From Celeribacter naphthalenivorans (GTDB lineage: Bacteria > Pseudomonadota > Alphaproteobacteria > Rhodobacterales > Rhodobacteraceae), in contig NZ_JAIVLK010000001.1 of assembly GCF_020524585.1 (NCBI RefSeq), positions 434,001 to 498,000 on the forward strand: a stretch of DNA of 64,000 nucleotides, written 5' to 3'. Shown one piece after another: positions 41,331 through 50,780 of the stretch. The first letter of the stretch is position 1, and every line of letters begins with the position of its first letter. The notes under the pieces are model-generated. The model saw nothing but the letters and a program-made list of their open reading frames with translations. It did no database searches and was not told the DNA's origin. The position numbers and the translations under genes were made by a program.

Positions 41331-43127
41331 TCACGGCAGGAAATTGTAATAGACGGGATAGAGCGTTCCCGATGCGTCGCGTTTCGTGCCAGCCACATGG
41401 AGCTTTTCGTCGTCGGCAAAAACGATGTCGCTGATCTCCACATCGTCGAAGGTGGCGTGGGCGTAGGGCAGCCCTTCCGAATCGATAAAGGCGATGGCGC
41501 TATAGCGGCTGTTGTTGCCCCAGTTCCGGATCAAAAGCGCAAAGCGGTCGCCTGTGGTCAGGACCGCCTCCGTGACCTGGGCGCCATCTGAGGCGTCGAT
41601 ATCATCACGCGCCAGAAAGACCGTGCGTTCGCGTTGCTGACTGTCGTCAGCCCTGCCTCGGGTCCAAGTGTAGAAAGCGTCGCCGGAGTAGCTGCCGTCG
41701 CTCTTGCGCTGGCCCTTGAGGCCCGCCAGAGCGCCCGCCACCAGATAGGTCTCACCCTCGCCAAGCGCGAAGGCCGTGGTGACCATGCCGCGTTTTTCGC
41801 GGTCTGCCTGGTCGTAGTCGCTCGCCGAGGCGTCATCCATCAGCGACAGCGCGTCACGCCATTCGCCCCAGCCTTCACGGTAGTCATAGCCGCCGTCCAC
41901 GCGATCATAGGTCTCTTTGATCCAGTAGCTGACGGGGTCGGTGACCGTGCCGCCGCCGTCCTGCATCCCTCCGGCCATCATGGTCAGACTCGAGTCGCGG
42001 TCGAGGCGCAGCGAGAGGGTCGAAAGCTCGCGCCTCGGCTTGCCCTCGGGTGTGTTGTCAAACGTATAGCCGCTCCAATCCCCGGAAATCCCGTCGAACA
42101 TCACGACTTCTTTCTCTTCCGTGAGACCGAAAGGTGTGAACTCGCCCGACGCGAGCCATGCGACGGCGGCGCCTGAGCGGGCCGTTGCGAGGATAAAACG
42201 GTCCTCGTTGATGTCGACACTGTTGCCCAGCTGACCGTCCTTCTCGAGGAGGTAGACAAAGGGCCAAACCGCCTCGTCGTCATAGGTGGCGAAGGCGGCG
42301 AAAGATATTCCACGTCCCCTCGCGTCCATCAGCACATGGGCCGTTTTGACCTTGGTCACCGTGCGCGCAGGGGTGGTGTAGCTGTTGGCGGTGGTGTCAA
42401 AACGGGTGACGAAACCGTGGTCGTCGTTATCGATCCCCGCAAAAAGCACTTTGCCCTGCCCGGAGGTGTCGAGGCTTGTAAAGCGGACGCCCTCGAAGGG
42501 GGTGAAGGTGATGGATTTTTCGGCGCGCCGCTCGGGCGTGTTAAGCCAAGCCAGATCGGAGGAGGAGGGGAAGTTGCGGCTTTTCGTGTCGACATCCGCA
42601 ATCCAGACATAGGCCCCGGTGGCGATCATGCCGATCATGCATAGCGCGATGAAGCGGTCCTTCATGGTCCAGCCAGAGGCGTTTGCGGGTTTGGTGCGTT
42701 TGCGCTTCGGCTTGGGGTCGGTCTTCGGTTCGCTTTTAGGCTTTGGCTCTGGCTCTGGCTTTTGTTGTGCGGCGGGCTCCGCTTTTGTCTTCGATTTCGT
42801 GGTCTCTTTCGGCTTGGAAGCACCTTCGCGGGCTGCCGCGCCTGATGCGGCCCCAGAGGTGGCGCCCGCAGCACCTGTCGCAGCCTCTTCGAAGGTCTCG
42901 ATCACCAAAAGCATCTGCCTCCGGTCGAGAATGGCGTTGACCGGCGGGATTTGGATCACGCGACCGGTTTCTCCCGCCTTGATGCCGATGCGCTTGCCCG
43001 TAGCCGTTTCCGCGACGATCACCCGTGTCTCCGCCTCGACCATCGCGCCGATCGTGGTCAGCACCTCCTTGACGCGAATGGGATAGAGCTGCGCCGCTTT
43101 CGGCGACATGACGGTTTTGATGGCCAT
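41331..43127 (-). CDS. Membrane protein with biotinyl-like N-terminus and large C-terminal domain
   Basis: A 598-residue protein of unknown function. Residues 1-75 look like a biotinyl/lipoyl barrel (VKEVLTTIGAMVEAETRVIV) but have no modifiable MKM-type lysine. A Pro/Lys/Glu-rich linker (about 100-150) follows, then one TM helix (IALCMIGMIATGAYVWI, about 158-176) and a 420-residue domain that would be periplasmic and contains repeated FDxxxN/SGDWSGY-type beta segments, perhaps a propeller. I cannot assign a function. It lies beside the his genes and upstream of two tRNA-Gly genes. Confidence 0.75.
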   Translation of the reverse strand: MAIKTVMSPKAAQLYPIRVKEVLTTIGAMVEAETRVIVAETATGKRIGIKAGETGRVIQIPPVNAILDRRQMLLVIETFEEAATGAAGATSGAASGAAAREGASKPKETTKSKTKAEPAAQQKPEPEPKPKSEPKTDPKPKRKRTKPANASGWTMKDRFIALCMIGMIATGAYVWIADVDTKSRNFPSSSDLAWLNTPERRAEKSITFTPFEGVRFTSLDTSGQGKVLFAGIDNDDHGFVTRFDTTANSYTTPARTVTKVKTAHVLMDARGRGISFAAFATYDDEAVWPFVYLLEKDGQLGNSVDINEDRFILATARSGAAVAWLASGEFTPFGLTEEKEVVMFDGISGDWSGYTFDNTPEGKPRRELSTLSLRLDRDSSLTMMAGGMQDGGGTVTDPVSYWIKETYDRVDGGYDYREGWGEWRDALSLMDDASASDYDQADREKRGMVTTAFALGEGETYLVAGALAGLKGQRKSDGSYSGDAFYTWTRGRADDSQQRERTVFLARDDIDASDGAQVTEAVLTTGDRFALLIRNWGNNSRYSAIAFIDSEGLPYAHATFDDVEISDIVFADDEKLHVAGTKRDASGTLYPVYYNFLP

Positions 43128-43353
43128 TCGGGGGAACCCTGTTCTTTCGAGCGCTGAAACTGTTGGCGTGCTAAATGCGAGGCATCTTTACACAGAGCAG
43201 TGTTCTGTATGGCTTCCCTCGGGTCAAGCGTGTGGTCAGATTTAGACAGAAAAATATGAGTAAAATGGCAGGTTTGCCGGGCGCGGCCGATTTTGTAGCC
43301 GGGGAAGGGGGGCGGTCGAAGAGGTAGCTGACCGACGGCAAAAAGCGGTGACC

Positions 43354-43371
43354 CCATTCCATAAGGAATGG
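43354..43371. repeat. Short hairpin downstream of tRNA-Gly
   Basis: CCATTCC-ataa-GGAATGG. It may close the tRNA transcript on the minus strand, though the nearest T-run is 12 bases further on. Confidence 0.45.
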
Positions 43372-43402
43372 CGTTTCGCAATCTGCAGTCTTGAAGAAAA
43401 AT

Positions 43403-43477
43403 TGGAGCGGGCGAGGCGATTCGAACGCCCGACCCTAACCTTGGCAAGGTTATGCTCTACCCCTGAGCTACGCCCGC
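43403..43477 (-). tRNA. tRNA-Gly (GCC), copy 1
   Basis: Minus strand GCGGGCG acceptor, anticodon stem TAACC/GGTTA with loop TTGCCAA (GCC), T arm with TTCGAAT, encoded CCA. The sequence is identical to the copy at 43594-43668. Confidence 0.97.
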
Positions 43478-43593
43478 TCGCGTCCAGCCTGTGCGTCGGC
43501 TCGGTTACGTGAGGCGGCCGGGTGTGCCGTCTCTACCCTAAATCCTCCTTGGGGATGGTCCTGCGATCAGATCGCGTGACCTCGGAGGATATT

Positions 43594-43668
43594 TGGAGCG
43601 GGCGAGGCGATTCGAACGCCCGACCCTAACCTTGGCAAGGTTATGCTCTACCCCTGAGCTACGCCCGC
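43594..43668 (-). tRNA. tRNA-Gly (GCC), copy 2
   Basis: An identical 75-base copy of the downstream tRNA-Gly, 116 bases apart and likely in one transcript. Confidence 0.97.
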
Positions 43669-43815
43669 TTCCTTGGGTGAGCCGTGAGATATGAAATCCC
43701 GCACCGGGCTGCAAGAGGAAAATTGGATTTGTCGCGATTTTTTCTACAAAGGCGCCGGGCGGCGGTGAAAAACTGAGGGCAAAAACTGAGGAGAGGGAGC
43801 GCTCCTCCCCCAAGT

Positions 43816-44202
43816 TTAAAAGAGCGCCAAGCCGATATTGGCGAGAGACAGGACCAGCAGCAAAGCGAAGGTGGAGAGGATGCCGTATTTGCGGCCCCAT
43901 TCCTTATCACCGCCCTGCATCCCGTAGGCGTGTAGCCCGCGTGAGACGATCAGAGCGATTCCCGCGAGATGGACCAAAAGCGCAGGCGCGCCCTGAGCCT
44001 CGAAACCCGCGATCAGCACGAGGGTCAGTGGCGCGTATTCGTTGAAATTGCCATGCGCGCGAATGCGGCGGGTAAGCGTGTCGTCGCCACCATCGCCGAG
44101 GCCTTGGCCGATGTTCAGGCGTTGTTTGATCACATAGATCGACATGTAGAGATACATGAGGCCAGCGAGGCCCGCGTAGAGGGCAGTCAGTGTCAGGGTC
44201 AT
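43816..44202 (-). CDS. MAPEG family membrane protein
   Basis: A 128-residue protein with four membrane helices of the MAPEG family (membrane-associated eicosanoid/glutathione metabolism). RIRAHGNFNEYAPLTLVLI is the family signature with the conserved Asn/Glu; VSRGLHAYGM is the later motif. It may be a glutathione S-transferase-like enzyme. Confidence 0.92.
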   Translation of the reverse strand: MTLTLTALYAGLAGLMYLYMSIYVIKQRLNIGQGLGDGGDDTLTRRIRAHGNFNEYAPLTLVLIAGFEAQGAPALLVHLAGIALIVSRGLHAYGMQGGDKEWGRKYGILSTFALLLVLSLANIGLALF

Positions 44203-44343
44203 AATGTGTGTCTTTTGTTATGAGGGGGGGGAGCGTGCGCCGGTTCTAAAAGAAACACATTCAAAAATCATTTTTTGAAGTCGCACAGTCGTCGCACAGC
44301 CCATGCGCGCCGGACCCGATGCGACCTGTCGCCGCGCAAGGCC

Positions 44344-44880
44344 TCAGATGCGGGGATAATGCATGGTGTTGTGGAAGAGTGCAGGATTCTCGGTCGGATT
44401 GCGGTAGCTGTGCGGTTGATCCGCCGCGAATCGCACTGCCGCGCCCGCACTGTAGCGTGTCCATGTTTCTCCCAGTTGCAGCTCCAACGTGCCCTCGGTG
44501 ACGAAAATATCCTCGACCACACCCGCGTCATGCGGATGCGAAATATGGGTCTGACCGGGGGCGAGGGTGATCAGAAAGCTTTCCGAGCCCAAGGTGGGAT
44601 CAAAGGCGAAAAGCGTGCGAAAGCGGATGCTTTCGGGGAAGTTGACCGCCGGGGGTGTTGTCGCCGCGCCTTCGAGAAAGGCGGTGAGCGGCAGGTGAAA
44701 CCCCTTCGCCAGCTTCCAAAGGGTCACCAGAGTGGGGGAGGATTCGCCGCGCTCGATCTGGCCCAGCATCGCTTTGCTGACGCCGGTGATTTCGGCCGTC
44801 TGCGCAAGGCTGAGACCGGCCTCGCTGCGAATGGCCCTGAGCGCGATCTTGGGCATTTCTGCCGGCTCGTTTTGCATCAT
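44344..44880 (-). CDS. XRE family regulator with cupin sensor domain
   Basis: A 178-residue transcription factor. An N-terminal helix-turn-helix (about 12-65: AGLSLAQTAEITGVSKAMLGQIERGESSPT in pieces) is followed by a C-terminal cupin (about 95-172, with SHPHDAGVVEDIFVTEGTLELQ). It is divergent from the BenE transporter, with three near-identical palindromes in the gap, so it probably controls that gene and itself in response to a small ligand. Confidence 0.93.
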   Translation of the reverse strand: MMQNEPAEMPKIALRAIRSEAGLSLAQTAEITGVSKAMLGQIERGESSPTLVTLWKLAKGFHLPLTAFLEGAATTPPAVNFPESIRFRTLFAFDPTLGSESFLITLAPGQTHISHPHDAGVVEDIFVTEGTLELQLGETWTRYSAGAAVRFAADQPHSYRNPTENPALFHNTMHYPRI

Positions 44881-44900
44881 CTGTCCTCAATTCCACTCTT

Positions 44901-44950
44901 GTGCGTTATAGCGTCCGTGCGCTATAGCGGTCATGTCCGTTATAACGCAC
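44901..44950. promoter_or_regulatory. Triple operator between the XRE-cupin and BenE genes
   Basis: Three 10-base near-palindromes CGYTATARCG at 44904-44913, 44920-44929 and 44938-44947. The outer two are parts of a perfect inverted repeat GTGCGTTATA (44901-44910) / TATAACGCAC (44941-44950). Confidence 0.72.
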
Positions 44951-44992
44951 AAAGCGTCTCCGGTTCAATTCCCGTCTCAGAAAGGCCCCTCC

Positions 44993-46150
44993 ATGTTCGG
45001 TCTGAAACTCTCTCATCTCGTTGCGGGCGCCGTCGCCGTCCTTTTGGGCTACACCAGCAGCGTCGCGATCATCTTTCAGGCCATTGACGTGCTGGGCGCG
45101 ACGCAGGCGCAGGCCAACAGCTGGATGCTGGCGCTGGGCCTCGGCATGGGGATCAGCGGGTTGATCCTGTCGCTGCGCTACAAAATGCCGATCCTCACCG
45201 CCTGGTCCACACCTGGTGCCGCGCTTTTGGTCATCAGCCTCGACGGCGTGCCCATGGGGCAGGCGATCGGGGCCTTTGTCTTTTGTGCGGTGCTTTTGAC
45301 GCTCACCGGCCTCACCGGCTGGTTCGAGAAACTGTCGCATCTGATCCCGGACGCGCTGGGCAATGCGATGTTGGCGGGGATTCTCTTTCGTTTCGGTTTG
45401 GAGATTTTCACCTCCATGGAGGACAATTTGATCCTCGTGGCGCTGATGTGCGCGACCTACCTCGCTGGGCGCCGCTTTTTCGCCCGTTTCGCCATTCCGA
45501 TGGTCCTACTCATCGGCATCGTCTTTTGCGCTTTCACCGGCGCCTTTGACACCACCCAGCACGTGAATTTCGAGATCGCCAAGCCGGTCTTTGTCATGCC
45601 CGAATTCACGCTGGCGACGCTGATCGGCATCGGTCTGCCGCTTTATATTGTCACCATGACCTCGCAAAACGTCCCCGGCGTGGTGACGCTCAAGGCGGCG
45701 GGCTATGAGCCGCCGGTCTCCTCCGCGATCACCGTCACCGGCCTTACCTCACTGATCCTCGCGCCCTTCGGGGGCTACGCCTTCAACCTCGCGGCGATCA
45801 CGGCGGCGATCTGTGCGGGGCCCGAGGCGGACGAGAACCCGGCGACGCGCTACAAGGCCGTGGTCGTCGCGGGCCTGCTCTATTCCATCGTCGGGCTTTT
45901 GGGCGCGGCTGTCATCAGCCTCTTCGTGATCGCGCCGAAAGCTTTGGTGGTGACGGTCGCGGGGCTGGCGCTTTTGAACACCATCGCGACGAGCCTCACC
46001 GGCGCGTTGAAAGACCAGGACCAACGCGAGGCGGGGCTTGTGACTTTCATGACCACCGTCTCCGGCATCAGCTTTTTCGGCATCGGCGCGCCGCTGTGGG
46101 CGTTGGTGTTCGGCGGGCTGACCGCCTTGGTGCTCAGCCGCAAAGCATGA
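44993..46150 (+). CDS. BenE family transporter
   Basis: A 385-residue membrane protein with about 12 helices of the benzoate:H+ symporter BenE family: YTSSVAIIFQA, STPGAALLVISL, FGLEIFTSMEDN, LYIVTMTSQNVPG and FGGYAFNLAAITAAIC. The ATG at 44993 has AAAGG upstream; 44933 would add an unlikely leader overlapping the operator. No benzoate catabolic gene is nearby, so the substrate may differ. Confidence 0.92.
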   Translation: MFGLKLSHLVAGAVAVLLGYTSSVAIIFQAIDVLGATQAQANSWMLALGLGMGISGLILSLRYKMPILTAWSTPGAALLVISLDGVPMGQAIGAFVFCAVLLTLTGLTGWFEKLSHLIPDALGNAMLAGILFRFGLEIFTSMEDNLILVALMCATYLAGRRFFARFAIPMVLLIGIVFCAFTGAFDTTQHVNFEIAKPVFVMPEFTLATLIGIGLPLYIVTMTSQNVPGVVTLKAAGYEPPVSSAITVTGLTSLILAPFGGYAFNLAAITAAICAGPEADENPATRYKAVVVAGLLYSIVGLLGAAVISLFVIAPKALVVTVAGLALLNTIATSLTGALKDQDQREAGLVTFMTTVSGISFFGIGAPLWALVFGGLTALVLSRKA

Positions 46151-46176
46151 AAAAGGGCGCCATAAAGCGCCCTTTC
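46151..46176. terminator. Bidirectional terminator between BenE and the OMP gene
   Basis: AAAGGGCGC-cataaa-GCGCCCTTT, with T-rich flank on both strands. Confidence 0.87.
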
Positions 46177-46194
46177 AATGCCCTGTGTGGCGGC

Positions 46195-46938
46195 TCAGAA
46201 GTGATAGTTCACGCCGAACCGCAGAAGGTTTGCCTCAATGTCCGTCGCGCCGCAGGCGGAGCTACACAGGCCATTGCCGACCTCGACGAGATCATCGTTT
46301 GTGAAAATGTGAAGCACCTCGAATTTCAGCGAGATATTCTCAGTCGCCATATACTCTACGCCCAGACCGATCACCGGGCTGACAATGATGTCCTTGCTGC
46401 GAGAGGCGGGGTCAATGTTGGGCAGACCCACCTCGACCTGCATCGCACCGACGCCTGCGGTGGCATAGGGCAACCATTTGTCGTGCGCGTAGCCCACACG
46501 TCCGCGCAATGTGGCCATGGCAAGGATGTCAGTCTGGCAATCATTTGAGCCGCAGCCGAAATAGGCCGTATCCTCCGCGCTGCCATCTGCATAAGCCTGA
46601 GAGATATCTGCCTCGAAGCCATAGACGAGGTGACCGCTTTGCCAGGCATAGCCGCCGGTGAGGCCGAAGACCCCGCCTTCGGGCTGGGGCTCTGGCAGGG
46701 GGATGTTGGAGGCGTTGCCATCGCATGAATCGACAAAGTTCATCGAGCAGTAGGTCGAGGTGCCAGCCACATAGCCCGCCGTCGCGCCAAGGTAGAAACC
46801 GGACCAGTCGACAGCGAGAGGCGCCGCCATGTTTTCGGCGCTCTCTCTGGTCTGCGCCATGGGTTCTGCGATTGCAGTGTGAGTCGAAACCAAACCCGCC
46901 GCGACCAGCGCGCCGAGCGCGTAATGTTTGAAATGCAT
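46195..46938 (-). CDS. Outer-membrane beta-barrel protein
   Basis: A 247-residue protein with a signal peptide (about 1-24, cleaved near AIA/EPMAQ), an OmpA-like beta-barrel pattern starting VDWSGFYLGATAGYVAG, and a C-terminal Phe (GVNYHF) as needed for BAM-dependent insertion. Four Cys in the early part could form disulfides. It resembles the Omp25/Omp31-type family of alphaproteobacteria. Start ATG 46938. Confidence 0.88.
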   Translation of the reverse strand: MHFKHYALGALVAAGLVSTHTAIAEPMAQTRESAENMAAPLAVDWSGFYLGATAGYVAGTSTYCSMNFVDSCDGNASNIPLPEPQPEGGVFGLTGGYAWQSGHLVYGFEADISQAYADGSAEDTAYFGCGSNDCQTDILAMATLRGRVGYAHDKWLPYATAGVGAMQVEVGLPNIDPASRSKDIIVSPVIGLGVEYMATENISLKFEVLHIFTNDDLVEVGNGLCSSACGATDIEANLLRFGVNYHF

Positions 46939-47057
46939 GGGGGGCCTTCCTTGATCCGTGACGGGCATCGGTGTGATGCTTGCGCTGATCAGGAGGACTA
47001 GGCTGTCTGATAGGGGCACGCTGTGCCGGACAGCACAGAGGCCGTCGCCTTAAATGG

Positions 47058-47082
47058 AAAGGCGCCCGCAAGGGGCGCCTTT
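47058..47082 (-). terminator. Terminator of pyruvate carboxylase
   Basis: AAAGGCGCC-cgcaag-GGCGCCTTT, just after the pyc stop on the minus strand. The U-run is short. Confidence 0.6.
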
Positions 47083-47086
47083 GCTT

Positions 47087-50000
47087 TTATTCGAATTCGA
47101 CCAGCAAATCCTTGGCGTCGATCTGAGCGCCCGGGCTGACATGCGCGGCTTTGACCGTGCCGTCCTGATCGGCGGTGATCGAGGTTTCCATTTTCATCGC
47201 CTCGATGGTCAAAAGCACATCGCCTTTCTTCACCGACTGCCCGGCCACGACTGCGACGGTCGCGACCACACCCGGCATCGGCGCGCCGACGTGTTTCGGG
47301 TTGCCAAGTTCCGCCTTTGCGTTGGCGACCACCGAAGAGGCGGCGGAGCGGTCTTTGACGCGCACAGTGCGCGGCTGACCGTTCAGCTCGAAGAAGACTT
47401 TGACCTCGCCCATTTCATTAGGCTCCGACACCGCCTGACAGCGGATCTCAAGCGTCACGCCCGGATCAATCGAGGCAGAGATTTCTTCGCCGGTTTCCAT
47501 GCCGTAGAAGAAGTTCCGCGTCGGAAGTGTGCGCACCGGCCCGTATTGCTCGTGGCGGGTGACGTAATCGGTGAAGACCTTCGGATACATCAGGTAGCCG
47601 TTGAAATCCTCGTCATCGAACTCCTCATCGGGGAATTTCGCCGCCAGCTCCGCACGCAGCGCCGCAAAATCCGCCGGCGGCAGGTGTTTGCCGGGGCGTT
47701 CGGTGTTGGGTTTTTCCTTGCCCAGCACCTTTTTGATGATCTTGTCGGGGAAACCACCCGGCGGTTGACCGAGGTTGCCGCGCATCATGTCCACGACAGA
47801 GTCCGGGAAGGCCACGTCATGTTTCGGGTCCTCGACCTGATCGCGGGTGAGGCCTTGGGAGACCATCATCAGAGCCATGTCGCCGACCACTTTCGACGAC
47901 GGCGTCACTTTGACGATGTCGCCGAACATCATGTTCACGTCCGCGTATGACTGCGCCACCTCATGCCAACGCTCCTCCAAGCCCAAGGAGCGGGCCTGCG
48001 CTTTGAGGTTGGTGAACTGACCGCCCGGCATCTCGTGCAGGTAGACCTCGGAGGCAGGGGCCGCGAGGCCGCTCTCAAACGCCTTGTACTGGCCGCGCAC
48101 GGCTTCCCAGTAGTTCGACATTTCGCGGATCGCCTCGATGTCGAGACCCGTGTCGCGCTCGGTGAACCGCGTGGCCTCAACGATGGAGCCCAGACAGGCC
48201 TGCGACGTACCGCCAGAGAAGGCATCCATCGCCGCATCCACCGCATCCACGCCCGCGTCAGCGGCGGCGAGGATCGTGGCGGCAGCTGCGCCCGAGGTGT
48301 CATGGGTGTGGAAATGGATCGGCAGGCCGACCTCTTCCTTCAGCGCCTTCACGAGTTGCCGCGCCTGCGCCGGTTTCAACAGACCCGCCATGTCCTTGAG
48401 CCCCAGCACATGCGCGCCTGCGGCTTTCAGGTCCTGACCCATTTTGACGTAATATTTCAGATCGTATTTCGAACGTGCCGGATCGAACAAATCCCCAGTG
48501 TAACAGATCGTGCCTTCGCAGACCTTGCCGCTTTCAATCACCGCATCCATCGCGACGCGCATGTTCTCGACCCAGTTGAGGCTGTCGAAGACACGGAACA
48601 CATCGACGCCGGTCTCGGCGGCCTGGCGCACGAATTCCTGCACCACATTGTCCGGGTAGTTGGTGTAGCCAACGCCGTTCGAGGCGCGCAGAAGCATCTG
48701 CGTCATGATGTTGGGCATGCGCTCACGAATGTCGCGCAGACGTTGCCACGGGCATTCCTGCAAGAAACGGTAAGCCACGTCAAAGGTCGCGCCACCCCAG
48801 CATTCCACTGAGAAGAGGCTCGACAGGTTCGCGGCATAGGCCGGCGCCGCGTTGATCATGTCGATGGACCGCATGCGCGTCGCGAGCAGGGACTGGTGAC
48901 CGTCGCGCATCGTGGTGTCGGTGATCAAAAGCTGTTTCTGTGCCAGCATCCAATCGGCCACCGCCTGCGCGCCTTCGTTCTCAAGCAACTGACGCGTGCC
49001 AGCGGGTGCGGTTTCCACCTTGAGCTTCGGCACCACAGGTTTGCGCGCATCTGCGGCGGGTTTCGCGCGTCCGATTGTCTCCGGGTGGCCGTTCACCGTG
49101 ATGTCGGCCAAATAGGTCAGGATTTTCGTCGCACGGTCGCGGCGCGGTTTGAAATCGAACAGCTCCGGCGTCGTGTCGATGAACTTCGTGGTGTATTCAT
49201 TCGACAGGAAGGTCGGGTGTTTCAGCAGGTTTTCGACAAAGGCGATGTTGGTTTGAACGCCGCGGATGCGGAATTCGCGCAGCGCCCGGTCCATCCGTGC
49301 AATCGCGGCCTCGGGCGTGCGGGCCCAAGCGGTCACTTTCGTCAGCAAGCTGTCATAGTAGCGCGTGATCACCGCGCCCGAATAGGCGGTGCCACCATCG
49401 AGACGGATGCCCATGCCGGTGGCCGAACGATAGGTGGTGATGCGGCCATAGTCGGGAATGAAATTGTTGGTCGGGTCCTCGGTCGTCACGCGGGTCTGAA
49501 GCGCGTGGCCGTCGAGTTTCACATCATATTGGCTGGCCACCCCGGTGGCTTCCATGAGGCTCTTGCCCTCGGCGATCAGGATCTGTGCGCGGACGATGTC
49601 GATGCCGGTGACTTCCTCGGTGACGGTGTGCTCCACCTGCACGCGGGGGTTCACCTCGATGAAGTAGAACTTGCCGCTTTCCATATCCATCAGGAATTCG
49701 ACGGTCCCGGCGCATTCGTAATTCACATGCTCACAGATGCGTTTGCCCAGATGACACAGCTCTTCGCGCTGCGCAGGCGAGAGGAAGGGGGCAGGGGCGC
49801 GTTCCACGACCTTCTGGTTGCGGCGCTGGACGGAACAGTCACGCTCGTAGAGGTGGTAGATGTTGCCATGCTGGTCACCGAGGATTTGCACCTCGACGTG
49901 ACGCGCCTTGATGATCATCTTCTCGAGGTAGCCCTCGCCATTGCCGAACGCGGCTTCGGCTTCGCGGCGGCCCTCTTTGACCTTTTCTTCGAGCTCTTCG

Positions 50001-50530
50001 ACGTTGTTGATCGGACGCATCCCGCGCCCGCCGCCGCCCCAAGACGCCTTGAGCATCAGCGGGAAACCGATTTCGGTGGCTTCCTTGCGGATCGCGTCAA
50101 AATCGTCGCCCAAGACCTCAGTGGCCGGGATCACCGGCACGTCGGCCTCAATCGCCACTTTGCGCGCGGAGGCCTTGTCGCCCAGCTGGCGCATGGTCTT
50201 GGCTTTCGGGCCGATAAAGGTGATGCCCGCCGCCGTGCAGGCGTCAACGAAATCGGGGTTCTCGGACAAGAGACCATAGCCCGGGTGGATCGCATCGGCG
50301 CCACATTCCTTGGCGACGCGGATGATCTCGGGGATCGACAGATAGGCCGCCACCGGCCCCATGCCCTCGCCGATCTTATAGGCTTCATCCGCCTTGAAGC
50401 GGTGCAGCGAAAGCTTGTCCTCTTCGGCATAGATCGCGACGGTGCGTTTCCCCATTTCGTTGGCGGCACGCATCACGCGGATCGCAATTTCGCCCCGGTT
50501 CGCGATGAGCACTTTTTTGAAATCAGCCAT
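47087..50530 (-). CDS. pyc: Pyruvate carboxylase
   Basis: A 1147-residue biotin enzyme that carboxylates pyruvate to oxaloacetate (anaplerosis). Domains in order: biotin carboxylase (about 1-450; LIANRGEIAIRVMRA, KASWGGGGRGMR, EVNPRVQVEHTVTEE), carboxyltransferase (about 540-800; ITDTTMRDGHQSLLATR, HFHTHDTSG), and biotin carrier (about 1075-1147; EAMKMET with Lys1113). Length is normal. It is a single-gene unit. Confidence 0.97.
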   Translation of the reverse strand: MADFKKVLIANRGEIAIRVMRAANEMGKRTVAIYAEEDKLSLHRFKADEAYKIGEGMGPVAAYLSIPEIIRVAKECGADAIHPGYGLLSENPDFVDACTAAGITFIGPKAKTMRQLGDKASARKVAIEADVPVIPATEVLGDDFDAIRKEATEIGFPLMLKASWGGGGRGMRPINNVEELEEKVKEGRREAEAAFGNGEGYLEKMIIKARHVEVQILGDQHGNIYHLYERDCSVQRRNQKVVERAPAPFLSPAQREELCHLGKRICEHVNYECAGTVEFLMDMESGKFYFIEVNPRVQVEHTVTEEVTGIDIVRAQILIAEGKSLMEATGVASQYDVKLDGHALQTRVTTEDPTNNFIPDYGRITTYRSATGMGIRLDGGTAYSGAVITRYYDSLLTKVTAWARTPEAAIARMDRALREFRIRGVQTNIAFVENLLKHPTFLSNEYTTKFIDTTPELFDFKPRRDRATKILTYLADITVNGHPETIGRAKPAADARKPVVPKLKVETAPAGTRQLLENEGAQAVADWMLAQKQLLITDTTMRDGHQSLLATRMRSIDMINAAPAYAANLSSLFSVECWGGATFDVAYRFLQECPWQRLRDIRERMPNIMTQMLLRASNGVGYTNYPDNVVQEFVRQAAETGVDVFRVFDSLNWVENMRVAMDAVIESGKVCEGTICYTGDLFDPARSKYDLKYYVKMGQDLKAAGAHVLGLKDMAGLLKPAQARQLVKALKEEVGLPIHFHTHDTSGAAAATILAAADAGVDAVDAAMDAFSGGTSQACLGSIVEATRFTERDTGLDIEAIREMSNYWEAVRGQYKAFESGLAAPASEVYLHEMPGGQFTNLKAQARSLGLEERWHEVAQSYADVNMMFGDIVKVTPSSKVVGDMALMMVSQGLTRDQVEDPKHDVAFPDSVVDMMRGNLGQPPGGFPDKIIKKVLGKEKPNTERPGKHLPPADFAALRAELAAKFPDEEFDDEDFNGYLMYPKVFTDYVTRHEQYGPVRTLPTRNFFYGMETGEEISASIDPGVTLEIRCQAVSEPNEMGEVKVFFELNGQPRTVRVKDRSAASSVVANAKAELGNPKHVGAPMPGVVATVAVVAGQSVKKGDVLLTIEAMKMETSITADQDGTVKAAHVSPGAQIDAKDLLVEFE

Positions 50531-50712
50531 GGCAAGCTTCCCCTCTTGCTGTTTTTCCTAGCAGGTTAGTGATTTCTGCACTGCAGTAAATCCCCTTACC
50601 CTGCCGGACAGGAGCGTGGCAGAAGATTTGCGACGCCTGGCCGCGATTTTTGATGTGCTAGGGGCGGGAAATGGCCGGGTTTGCAATTTTTGCAGAAAAA
50701 TATGGGGGATTA

Positions 50713-50745
50713 GCAAAGGCCCGATCTGTGAAAGCCGGACCTTTG
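50713..50745. repeat. Hairpin downstream of the EmrB-type gene
   Basis: GCAAAGG ... CCTTTGC with CCG/CGG inside. It may end the exporter transcript; a T-run occurs only about 11 bases later on the minus strand. Confidence 0.45.
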
Positions 50746-50780
50746 CAAAGCGATTTCGCTGGAATCAGAGGGGCAGGGCG

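Noticed and set aside
48896-50569. 557-codon plus-strand frame
   Set aside because: Shadow of pyruvate carboxylase.
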